Assembly (NCBI GenBank): GCA_036504975.1
Contig: DASXUF010000170.1
Span: 1-54,406, forward strand
Direction of reading: 5' to 3'
Length of the DNA: 54,406 nucleotides
From: Candidatus Binatia bacterium
GTDB taxonomy: Bacteria; Desulfobacterota; Binatia; UBA9968
The position numbers were made by a program, and so were the translations under genes. The notes beneath the pieces are model-generated. The model ran no database searches. It worked only from the letters and a program-made list of their open reading frames with translations, and was not told where the DNA came from. Positions 1 to 7,023 of the stretch are shown here, one piece after another; the stretch's first letter is position 1; each line of letters starts with the position of its first letter.

Positions 1-699
1 GCCAAGGGAATCGGGCGCTACATCGCGCACAACTTTGCCCGCGAGGGGGCCAAGGTCGCTATCGCCGACATCGACGTGGAACGGATGAAACAAACCGAGA
101 ACGAGCTGCGCGAGATCGGCGCGGACGTCTTCACGCGGAGATGCGACGTGCGCGTGGAAGATGAAGTACGTTCGGTGATGAAGGATGTCGCGGCGCGCTA
201 CGGACGGATCGATGTTCTCGTCAACAACGCGGGCATCGTGACCCACTTCGGCTGGGGCGTGCCGCGCTGGCCGGTGATTCGCGACATGGACAAGAGCTTT
301 TGGGATAAGGTCATCGAGACCAACCTCGCCGGGACCTTTCTCTGCACCAAGCACGCGCTGCCGTTCATGCAAGAGCAACGCGCGGGCCATATCATCAATC
401 TTTACGGCGGCAGCCCGCCCAACACGATCGGTTCTTGCGTCTACTCGGTTTCCAAAGACGCGATCCGAACCTTCACCCGTTTCGTCGCCGAGGAAGTGAG
501 AGAATGGAATATCTGCGTCGTCGCGGTCTCGCCGGGAGGCGCGATCGCGACGGAAGACGCTCCCGAAGAGGTGCGAAAAAAAATGCCCGGCCCGGAGACG
601 GCGGGAAATCGCTTCGCCCTCGCGGCGGAAGCAAGTATGGAATTGAGCGGCCAGCGCCTTACGCTCAAAAACGGGCGGTTGGAGGTAGATCCGCGGTAG
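1..699 (+). CDS. SDR-family oxidoreductase, 5' truncated by window edge
   Basis: The open frame runs from base 1, so the start lies outside the window. The visible part begins in the TGxxxGIG dinucleotide-binding loop (AKGIGRYIA). It then shows the structural NNAG motif (VNNAGIV, roughly residues 75-81 of the visible part) and the catalytic YxxxK (YSVSK, roughly 150). These make it a classical NAD(P)(H)-dependent short-chain dehydrogenase/reductase, Rossmann fold, cytosolic. The substrate cannot be inferred. It is the only + strand gene before a long minus-strand block. Its stop codon TAG is the first three bases of a palindromic repeat, so the C-terminus (LEVDPR) may have been reset by repeat insertion. 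Confidence 0.93.
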   Translation, partial: AKGIGRYIAHNFAREGAKVAIADIDVERMKQTENELREIGADVFTRRCDVRVEDEVRSVMKDVAARYGRIDVLVNNAGIVTHFGWGVPRWPVIRDMDKSFWDKVIETNLAGTFLCTKHALPFMQEQRAGHIINLYGGSPPNTIGSCVYSVSKDAIRTFTRFVAEEVREWNICVVAVSPGGAIATEDAPEEVRKKMPGPETAGNRFALAAEASMELSGQRLTLKNGRLEVDPR

Positions 700-754
700 G
701 GGCAGGCCCCCGTGCCTGCCCGGCGTGTGGGCGACCACGAGGGATCGCCCCTAC
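697..754. repeat. Nested palindromic intergenic repeat, copy 1
   Basis: The unit begins TAGGGGCAGGC and ends CGCCCCTAC. It contains two internal hairpins, GGGCAGGC/GCCTGCCC and GGGCGA/TCGCCC, inside matching outer ends. Two further copies lie at 4420-4478 (inverted) and 53292-53351. It overlaps the stop codon of the preceding SDR gene. Confidence 0.85.
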
Positions 755-785
755 GAATCTTTGCGCAAGCGAATCCGTCTTCTGA

Positions 786-1799
786 CTATGGAACCAGAAT
801 CGTCTTGAGCTTCGCCACCCAGGCCGGCTCCAGCTTGAACAAGTCGGTTACGATCGTCTCTATCTGCCCGCCGGTAACCGGCTCGATATCGAGATTGCCT
901 TTCTTCGCCTCCGCGAGAAACTCGGCGTCCTTCAGCGTATCCGCCAATGCCTTGCGCAATATCTGGACGCGATCCTTGGGCGTTCCCGGCGGTAAAAAGT
1001 ACGGCCGCGTAATCGTCGAGATGTCGTGAATGCCGTACTTGAGCAGTTGCCGCGATTCGTTCGTCTTGGCGAAATCGACGGCCAACGGGACATTGGAAAT
1101 TTCGGGCAGCTTTTTCGGCATCGCCAAAACCACAACGGATACGTCGCCCTTTTCCAGCCCGGCCCGCCACATCGCCTTCATCGACTCCCACGCCCAGCAG
1201 CCACCGGCGAGCTCGCCGCTTTCCGCCGCCAGCTTGATATCCGCCGTCCCTTTGTACGGCTCCACGACCTTTAGCGGCAGACTGAGCGCCGCCTGAAGAA
1301 CCCGCGCAACGTCGGACGCCGTACCACCCGGTCCCACGCCGCCGAGCTTCAGCGGCTCTTTCGCGGCCAGCCATCTTTCTATACTGGTGACGCCGCTCGC
1401 TTTCGTCAGCACGCACACGGGATGGTCCACCGCGGGCGCGCCGATGAATTCGAACTTGCGCCCGTCGAACTCGATCCCCTTCGCGCCCATGATCTGTTGC
1501 ATGAAGAGCCCGCCGATATTGTTGCCGATCGTGAGTCCGTCGGGCTTCGCCTGCTTGAACATGTAGTTGGCCTGAACGATGCCGCCCGCGCCGGTCATGT
1601 TATCGACGACGATCGTGGGATTTCCGGGGATGTGCTTTCCGAGATGCCGTCCGATCGCGCGGCTGTAGGTGTCGAAGCCGCCGCCGGGCGCGAAGGCCAC
1701 GATCAAGCGCACGGTCTTGCCTTCGTAGGGCGCCGCTGCGTGGACGGCTCCGATCGCTGACACAAACGCAAAAATAATTCCTAGGTACATTCGAATCAT
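786..1799 (-). CDS. Tripartite tricarboxylate transporter (Bug-family) substrate-binding protein
   Basis: This 337-aa protein has an N-terminal signal peptide (hydrophobic stretch about residues 4-20, Ala-rich cleavage region). The mature protein carries Bug/TctC hallmarks: a VRLIVAFAPGGGFDTYSR loop near residues 31-48 and NMTGAGGIVQANY near 67-79. Such proteins bind small carboxylates or related ligands in the periplasm and deliver them to a TctA/TctB membrane pair. No tctA or tctB is in the window, so it is an orphan receptor here. The next gene upstream (1845-2864) is a clear paralogue with the same layout, so this is a tandem duplication. The ligand is unknown. Confidence 0.92.
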   Translation of the reverse strand: MIRMYLGIIFAFVSAIGAVHAAAPYEGKTVRLIVAFAPGGGFDTYSRAIGRHLGKHIPGNPTIVVDNMTGAGGIVQANYMFKQAKPDGLTIGNNIGGLFMQQIMGAKGIEFDGRKFEFIGAPAVDHPVCVLTKASGVTSIERWLAAKEPLKLGGVGPGGTASDVARVLQAALSLPLKVVEPYKGTADIKLAAESGELAGGCWAWESMKAMWRAGLEKGDVSVVVLAMPKKLPEISNVPLAVDFAKTNESRQLLKYGIHDISTITRPYFLPPGTPKDRVQILRKALADTLKDAEFLAEAKKGNLDIEPVTGGQIETIVTDLFKLEPAWVAKLKTILVP

Positions 1800-1844
1800 A
1801 ACGGGCCTTTCAGTTTATTTTAGACTTTCCGACCACCCGGAAAT

Positions 1845-2864
1845 CTATTGCAGGATCTCCTTGAGCTGGGCCACGAGCCCGGGCTGAATCTTGAAAAGAC
1901 CGGCGACGGTTTTTTCCACTTCTTCGCCGGTCAACGGATTCGTGTCGAGCTGCGATTTTTTCGCCTCCGCCTGAAAATCCGCATCCTTGAGAACGTCCGT
2001 GAAGGCTTTGCGTAAAATCTGGACGCGGTCTTTGGGAGTTCCCGGAGACACCGCATAGAGCCGTGTGACCGCGGCCGGGTCGTGGATGCCGAACTTGATC
2101 AACTGTTTTCCGTTCTCGCTCGTCGCCAGGTCGATGGCGTTGGGCACGTTTTTCAGCTCGGGATGGGGCTTGGGATTGACCTGCAAAGCGATCGAAACGT
2201 TTCCCGATTCCAATCCCTGGCGCCAGATCACTTTGATCGATTCCCATTGCCAACAACCGCCCGCCACTTCGCCGCTCTCGGCCGCGAGGCGGATCTCGGC
2301 CGTGCCTTTGTATCCGGCAACCAGTTGAATCGGCAGATGAAGGGCCTCTTTCAAAATCTTCGACGTGTTATAGGTCGTGTCGCCGGACGCGACGCCGCCG
2401 AGCTTGACCGGAGTCTTGGCGGACTTGAGTTGCTCATAAGTCGCAGCGCCGCTCGCCTTGGTGAAGGCGCACGCGCCGCTGTCCTGCGTGGGCACGCCGA
2501 GGTATTCGAATTTGCGCGCGTCGAATTCTATGCCCGGCTTGCCGATCACCTGGTTAAGAACCTGGTTGCCGTGAAAATTGAGGATCGTGAGGCCGTCCGG
2601 CTTGGCGACCTTGTACACGTGGTTGGCCGAGATGAGGCTCGCCGCCCCGGTCATGTTTTCCACGATGATCGCCGGATTTCCGGGTATGTGCTTGCCCATA
2701 TAGCGCCCGATCACCCGCGAGTAGGTGTCGAAGCCGCCCCCCGCGGAAAAGCCGACGACGACGCGAATCGTCTTGTCCTTGAAAAACGTTTCTTGAGCGA
2801 GGGCGGAAGCACTCAACGAAGCGAGAGTTAATAGCGCAAAAATCCCCACGACAAGTCGATGCAT
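1845..2864 (-). CDS. Tripartite tricarboxylate transporter (Bug-family) substrate-binding protein, paralogue
   Basis: This 339-aa protein has a signal peptide ending near SALAQ (about residue 24). It shares the family loops FSAGGGFDTYSRVIGRYMG and NMTGAASLISANHVYK with its neighbour at 786-1799, and the two proteins align along their whole length. An AGGAG Shine-Dalgarno precedes the ATG by about 9 bases. It probably shares a transcript with the downstream paralogue (45-bp gap). The divergence between the copies (different residues after the TGA motif, different C-termini) suggests different ligands. No membrane components are nearby. Confidence 0.92.
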   Translation of the reverse strand: MHRLVVGIFALLTLASLSASALAQETFFKDKTIRVVVGFSAGGGFDTYSRVIGRYMGKHIPGNPAIIVENMTGAASLISANHVYKVAKPDGLTILNFHGNQVLNQVIGKPGIEFDARKFEYLGVPTQDSGACAFTKASGAATYEQLKSAKTPVKLGGVASGDTTYNTSKILKEALHLPIQLVAGYKGTAEIRLAAESGEVAGGCWQWESIKVIWRQGLESGNVSIALQVNPKPHPELKNVPNAIDLATSENGKQLIKFGIHDPAAVTRLYAVSPGTPKDRVQILRKAFTDVLKDADFQAEAKKSQLDTNPLTGEEVEKTVAGLFKIQPGLVAQLKEILQ

Positions 2865-2962
2865 AAAAGTTTTCTCCTCTAGATCGAATCCTCCAGCCGC
2901 CTCATAACTTTAAACTGGAACCGTTGTCAATCGTCGTGCCTATTGCAATCCGGGATCTGTCA

Positions 2963-4030
2963 TTAGAGATCTGCGGTTATGAATCGCGGCAGGACATCGC
3001 GCGCGAACCGCTCCATCGATTGCAGAACCAGCGTGTGGGGCACGCTGCCGATGTTCATCCAGGCGAGAATATGACGGGCGCGGGTTTTCGCGGCAAGCTC
3101 GCTGAGCGCCGCCGCCGCACCATCGGCGTCACCGACGACGGCGTGCTCGGCGCATACGCGATCGAAGGTCAAGTCGCCCGTCGCCGTTTTTAGCAACCGC
3201 GGCGGCAACGGTGATCCGCGACCGGTCAGCCAGTCGATGTAGCCTTTTCTCATCTCGGCGATCGTCCGATAGTAGCGCATGATCCCGTCGCGCGATTGCG
3301 CTTCGGCTTCCCTCGCGCTCCCGGCCAGGTGCATCGGCACGAGGAGGCCCAGCTCGCGCTCCGCGCCGTCATGGCCATTCCTTTTGAGGCCTTCCCAATA
3401 GGAATTCGACAGCTCGATGACCTGCTCCCGCGTGCGCGTGTGAATCGGTAGGAAGAGATTCACGCCCATCCGCGCGGCAAGCTCGACGCCTTCGTTGGAG
3501 CTTGCCGCGATGTAAACGGGCGGATGAGGTTTCTGCACCGGCTTGGGATTGACGACGACCCCGGGGATTTTGAAGAACCGCCCGTCGAACGAGAGAACTT
3601 CTTCCGTCCATGCCGCCTGGATGACCCTGAGACTCTCTTCCACAATCTCATGCGTCGCTTGATGATCGGCGCCGAAGCATTCGTAGACGCGGCTGTGCGG
3701 ATGACCTCCGCCGGCGGCGAAGTCCATGCGCCCGTGTGAGAGCAGATCGAGAGTCGCCGCCTGCTCGGCAAGCTGGACGGGATGGTGCACGGGCAGCGTG
3801 TTGACGGCGACGCCGAGGCGGAGCCGCTTGGTTCTCTGTGACGCGGCGCCGAGCACGGCGTACGGCGCTGAGAGCAAAGACATTCCGGGCTGGCAATGGA
3901 TCTCGGCGATCCAAAATCCGCGAAACCCGAGCGCGTCCGCAAGCTCGGCCTGTTCGAGAAACTCTTCCAGCCGCTCCACCGGCACGGCTCCCGCGGGACA
4001 CTGGATTTCGGTAAACAGGCTGAATTTCAC
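2963..4030 (-). CDS. LLM-class flavin-dependent oxidoreductase
   Basis: This 355-aa protein belongs to the bacterial luciferase-like monooxygenase family, a TIM-barrel FMN- or F420-linked enzyme. Diagnostic stretches are the N-terminal strand plus ELADALGFRGFWIAE (about 29-43), RLGVAVNTLPVHHPVQLAE (about 72-90), LSHGRMDFAAGGG (about 98-110) and PPVYIAASS near 180. The start is GTG (MKFSLF). It lies in a minus-strand run with VOC and dehydrogenase genes, which fits degradation of a xenobiotic or secondary metabolite. The substrate is not deducible. Confidence 0.9.
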   Translation of the reverse strand: MKFSLFTEIQCPAGAVPVERLEEFLEQAELADALGFRGFWIAEIHCQPGMSLLSAPYAVLGAASQRTKRLRLGVAVNTLPVHHPVQLAEQAATLDLLSHGRMDFAAGGGHPHSRVYECFGADHQATHEIVEESLRVIQAAWTEEVLSFDGRFFKIPGVVVNPKPVQKPHPPVYIAASSNEGVELAARMGVNLFLPIHTRTREQVIELSNSYWEGLKRNGHDGAERELGLLVPMHLAGSAREAEAQSRDGIMRYYRTIAEMRKGYIDWLTGRGSPLPPRLLKTATGDLTFDRVCAEHAVVGDADGAAAALSELAAKTRARHILAWMNIGSVPHTLVLQSMERFARDVLPRFITADL

Positions 4031-4048
4031 GGAGCGCGCTGGCTGCGG

Positions 4049-4402
4049 TTAGACTTTCCAACCTAAGGATAGATCGACACGCGTGCCGACCGGGTCGCGG
4101 ACGAATCCTTCGGCGAAGCGCCCGTCTCTCGGAAGCGAATCCGCGCCCTTAGTGGCGCCGGCTTCGATCGCCGCGTGCATCGCTTGCTCGACGTTCTCGA
4201 CTTCGAAACCGAAATGGAAGATGCCTTCCGGCCGCCCGCGCGCCGGCAGGATGGCGAGATTGACGTGGCCGTCGGATAAATAAATCGCGTCCTGCTTCTC
4301 GCCGCTCCGGGCAACTTCCTTCATGCCAAACGAATTGCGGTAAAACTCCGCCAGCTTGGGCGGGTCATTAGTGAGAAGCGCAATGTGACGGATCTTGGCC
4401 AT
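4049..4402 (-). CDS. VOC-family (glyoxalase/bleomycin-resistance fold) protein
   Basis: This 117-aa protein starts MAKIRHIALLTNDP, with an AGGAG ribosome site just upstream. An earlier in-frame ATG would only translate the palindromic repeat at 4420-4478 and is rejected. It is a single VOC module: His7 opens the metal-binding set, followed by KLAEFYRNSFGMKEV, FHFGFEVENVEQAM and a C-terminal RDPVGTRVDLS. VOC proteins bind a divalent metal and act as lyases, isomerases or dioxygenases. The partner reaction is unknown. It sits 18 bp upstream of the LLM oxidoreductase and is probably cotranscribed with it. Confidence 0.88.
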   Translation of the reverse strand: MAKIRHIALLTNDPPKLAEFYRNSFGMKEVARSGEKQDAIYLSDGHVNLAILPARGRPEGIFHFGFEVENVEQAMHAAIEAGATKGADSLPRDGRFAEGFVRDPVGTRVDLSLGWKV

Positions 4403-4419
4403 GATTGTTCTCCTTGTTT

Positions 4420-4478
4420 GTAGGGGCGACCCTCCGTGGTCGCCCAAATACCGGGCAGGCACAGAGGCCTGCCCCTAC
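4420..4478. repeat. Nested palindromic intergenic repeat, copy 2 (inverted)
   Basis: It reads GTAGGGGCGACC at the left and GGCCTGCCCCTAC at the right. This is the same bipartite hairpin unit as copies 1 and 3, in the opposite orientation. It lies between the VOC gene and the dehydrogenase-like gene. Confidence 0.85.
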
Positions 4479-4479
4479 A

Positions 4480-5310
4480 TTAAGCTTTGTCCTTTTTATC
4501 CGCCAGTCGCTTGGCCGCCGCGGCAAGCTGTTCGATGATCGGCAGCTCGACGCCTGAGCGGCGCGCCAGATCGCCCGCCAGTGGAACGTCTTTTTGAAAA
4601 ACGTTTCTACCGACGCGCGGCGCCGGCGCCGGCAAAGAAGGATCAAAGGTGTGCCGCCACCGATCGCTGGACCGTGTCTCGTCGAGCCGCTCCAGCATCT
4701 CCAGCACTTTCGGAAACTTCAGCCCGGCGGCCTCGCCGAGTCGAAGAGCTTCATGCATGACCAGCGTTTCGGCGCCCGAAGTTAAGTTTTTGATCAGCTT
4801 GGCCGTGTTGCCTGCGCCGGTCTCGCCCATGTGGATGACTTGCTTCGACATCTTGAGAAGATGCGGCTGCGCGCGCTCGAAGAGTTTGGCCGGTCCGCCG
4901 ACGACGAAGGTCAATTCGCCGGCCCGCACCGACTTGGGCACGCCGAGCATGCAAGCGTCGATAACCGGCACGCCGCGCTTCGCGGCAACCTCAGCGACTC
5001 GTCGCGTTGTCTGCGGCAGGATCGTGCTGTGGAGAATGACGAGAGTTTCGGGCTTCGCGTTCTCGACGATTCCACCCTTCCCTACCGTACATTCCAACAC
5101 CTCCTCGTCAGTGCGCACGACGACATCGACGATCGTCGATTCCTGAGCGACCTCGGCCGCGCTATTCACTATCTCGGCACCCAGCGTGCGCGCCGTTTCC
5201 AGCGCGGCTGCGTCGATATCGAAGACGGTCGCACGGACGCCGGCGAGCTTCAAGCGCTCCAGCAGCGCGCTCCCCATTGCGCCGACGCCCACCATTCCAA
5301 CTCGTTCCAT
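4480..5310 (-). CDS. NAD(P)-dependent 3-hydroxyisobutyrate dehydrogenase-like oxidoreductase
   Basis: This 276-aa protein has an N-terminal Rossmann motif GMVGVGAMGSALLERL (about residues 5-20), as in beta-hydroxyacid dehydrogenases. It also has the family substrate-loop signature DACMLGVPKSVRAGELTF (about 118-135), the catalytic-Lys region GNTAKLIKNLTSGAE near 167-181, and a helical C-terminal domain. Two ATGs are adjacent; the second gives better spacing (6 bases) from AGGAG and is used. Family members oxidise 3-hydroxyisobutyrate, tartronate semialdehyde or similar beta-hydroxyacids. The exact substrate is unknown. Confidence 0.9.
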   Translation of the reverse strand: MERVGMVGVGAMGSALLERLKLAGVRATVFDIDAAALETARTLGAEIVNSAAEVAQESTIVDVVVRTDEEVLECTVGKGGIVENAKPETLVILHSTILPQTTRRVAEVAAKRGVPVIDACMLGVPKSVRAGELTFVVGGPAKLFERAQPHLLKMSKQVIHMGETGAGNTAKLIKNLTSGAETLVMHEALRLGEAAGLKFPKVLEMLERLDETRSSDRWRHTFDPSLPAPAPRVGRNVFQKDVPLAGDLARRSGVELPIIEQLAAAAKRLADKKDKA

Positions 5311-5417
5311 CATCGTCTCCTAGGATAAGCAGCACCAACAGCAACCCTGTAACAGCGCGCACGGGGGTTTCTCGCAGGACCGATATGTCCTCGCGTGGCT
5401 CGGAATCTCAAATTGCA

Positions 5418-5463
5418 GATTTCAAATCTCAGATTTGTAATTTGAGATTTGAGATTTGAAATC
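5418..5463. repeat. AT-rich inverted repeat with 14-bp arms
   Basis: Perfect 14-bp arms GATTTCAAATCTCA (5418-5431) and TGAGATTTGAAATC (5450-5463) flank more copies of the same TGAGATTTG word. The element stands out sharply from the surrounding GC-rich DNA. It sits in the 225-bp gap between the dehydrogenase and cupin genes. No U-tract follows, so it does not look like a classical terminator. Confidence 0.8.
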
Positions 5464-5535
5464 CCGAAGGACTTGCATCGGCCCGGAGAGAGACTCAACG
5501 GTCGGGCGGACGGCATATCAGAATTCACCGGCCTG

Positions 5536-5961
5536 CTAGTCGACGATCTGTCCGTCGTCGCGTCCGCCGCCGTGCTGATAGACGATCCTCTTGCCCGTCT
5601 TCTCGTCGATCTCATTCCGCGCGCCGCCCGCCTTCGCCAGATCTTCAGCGGTCGGTTTCGGGCTGTTGCCAAGCAGGACCATCGGCTCATCGTAAGGATT
5701 CGAGCCTTCATAATATTCGTGGGCGGGAATGCTGAGAATCATGCCGGGTGAAAGCTCGTGCGTCTCGTTCAGACCTTTCATGATGCCGCGCCCGGTGACC
5801 ACGTAATACGTCCGGTCCGAGGGATGGTTGTGCATTCTCTGCACGTCGCCGGGCGGAAAAAAGAGCAGCCACGTATGCAGGTTGTCTCTGCGGAAAAGAT
5901 CGATCCTGCGTTGGCCCTTCTTCCTCTCCTTGGCGGTTTCCTTAGTGTCTAAGAGCTTCAT
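5536..5961 (-). CDS. Cupin-domain protein
   Basis: This 141-aa single-domain protein starts at ATG (MKLLD), five bases after a strong AGGAGG. An alternative GTG two codons upstream overlaps that site and is rejected. The cupin core includes FFPPGDVQRMHNHPSDRTYYV (His pair of motif 1, about 35-54), a glycine turn in VTGRGIMKG, and a second motif near LSIPAHEYYEG with a His. Such proteins bind a metal and may be isomerases, dioxygenases or ligand sensors. It precedes the dehydrogenase-like gene on the same strand. The function is not determined. Confidence 0.85.
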   Translation of the reverse strand: MKLLDTKETAKERKKGQRRIDLFRRDNLHTWLLFFPPGDVQRMHNHPSDRTYYVVTGRGIMKGLNETHELSPGMILSIPAHEYYEGSNPYDEPMVLLGNSPKPTAEDLAKAGGARNEIDEKTGKRIVYQHGGGRDDGQIVD

Positions 5962-6004
5962 GCGCACCTCCTTTGGCTCCGGATTCGATCCGGAGCTTGT
6001 TGAA

Positions 6005-7006
6005 TTATTGATAGATCTTGTCGATAAAGCCCGACTTCCCCAGCTCGGCGATCAGCGAATTGTCGATGAATTGTTCCGGCTTCGCCGTCTTGGCCGCCGG
6101 ATTGGCGGCAAAATCGAGCATAGTCTGCACGCCCGCGAGGGACACATAAGGCACTTTTTCCCATGCCGGCAGAAATGTTCTGTAAGTCTCATCAAGAGCA
6201 TCCGCGTCGGTCAACTTGGTGTACTTGCCGATCGCCTGCTTGGCCTGCTCGGCATCCGTACGCGCGATCTTGAGCCCCTCTAAATATCCTTGCAGATAGC
6301 GCCGGACGCGATCGGGATTTTCCTTCAGGTATTGCCGGCTGCTCGCAAATGCCACGTGAATCATCGGAATATTTTTCTCGGTTATGTTCACCAACTCCTT
6401 CAGGCCCGCTTTCCGCGCCCTCAACGTCGTCGGCGCGGAAATGACTCCGGCGTCGATGTTTCCTTGCGTCAGCGCAGTCATAATCGCCGGAATGCCGTCG
6501 AGGTGCAAGACTCGAATATCCTTTCCCACGGTCATGCCGCCCTGTCGCGCCAGGATGCGCGCGACGAAGTCCGTGGTCGAGCCCGGTTGAGTCACGCCGA
6601 TGACCTTGCCTTTCAAATCGGCGAAGCTTTTCAACTCCGGCTTGCTGTAAAGCGAAAACACGGCGCGATTGAGCACTCCCAGCATAAAGACGACGTCATG
6701 ACCGGCGAGTCCCGCCTCGATCAGCTCGCCGCCCGGGTTGCAAATGTCCAGGCTTCCGGCGATGAGCGATTGGGTCGCGGTGGCGGGCAGGATGTATTTG
6801 AGATCGACGTTGACGCCGTATTTGCCGAAGAGTCCTTTGTCTTGCGCAATCCAGATCGGCGCAAACGCCCCGCTCACCGCGGCGTAGCTCGATCGGATCG
6901 TCACGGGCTCAGCGGCGCGCGCGGCCGCCGTCGCTAGAAGAAAAGTCAGCGCGCACGCGAGAACGCGGAGAGGTCTCGTCGGCGTAAACAATCCTATCCC
7001 TTTCAT
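6005..7006 (-). CDS. ABC transporter substrate-binding protein (NMT1/SsuA-like)
   Basis: This 333-aa protein has a signal peptide (LRVLACALTFLLATAAARAA, about residues 13-32). The mature protein has the NMT1/THI5-like periplasmic-binding fold: FAPIWIAQDKGLFGKYGVN near 46-64, then LKGKVIGVTQPGSTTDFVAR (about 125-144). Relatives bind taurine/alkanesulfonates, nitrate, thiamine precursors or aromatic acids. The start chosen is the ATG at MKGIG; the longer frame would overlap the upstream enzyme gene. No permease or ATPase gene is near, so this is a third orphan receptor in the block. Confidence 0.9.
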   Translation of the reverse strand: MKGIGLFTPTRPLRVLACALTFLLATAAARAAEPVTIRSSYAAVSGAFAPIWIAQDKGLFGKYGVNVDLKYILPATATQSLIAGSLDICNPGGELIEAGLAGHDVVFMLGVLNRAVFSLYSKPELKSFADLKGKVIGVTQPGSTTDFVARILARQGGMTVGKDIRVLHLDGIPAIMTALTQGNIDAGVISAPTTLRARKAGLKELVNITEKNIPMIHVAFASSRQYLKENPDRVRRYLQGYLEGLKIARTDAEQAKQAIGKYTKLTDADALDETYRTFLPAWEKVPYVSLAGVQTMLDFAANPAAKTAKPEQFIDNSLIAELGKSGFIDKIYQ

Positions 7007-7023
7007 AGCACCCCGCGCCTTTC

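Noticed and set aside
4403-4462. Longer start for the VOC protein adding MPARYLGDHGG
   Set aside because: Those codons are the palindromic repeat; a similar peptide (MPARRVGDHEG) appears at copy 1, showing that it is repeat translation.
5407-5463. Possible CRISPR or iteron array because of repeated TGAGATTTG words
   Set aside because: Repeats are too short and irregular, with no unique spacers; it is one inverted repeat.
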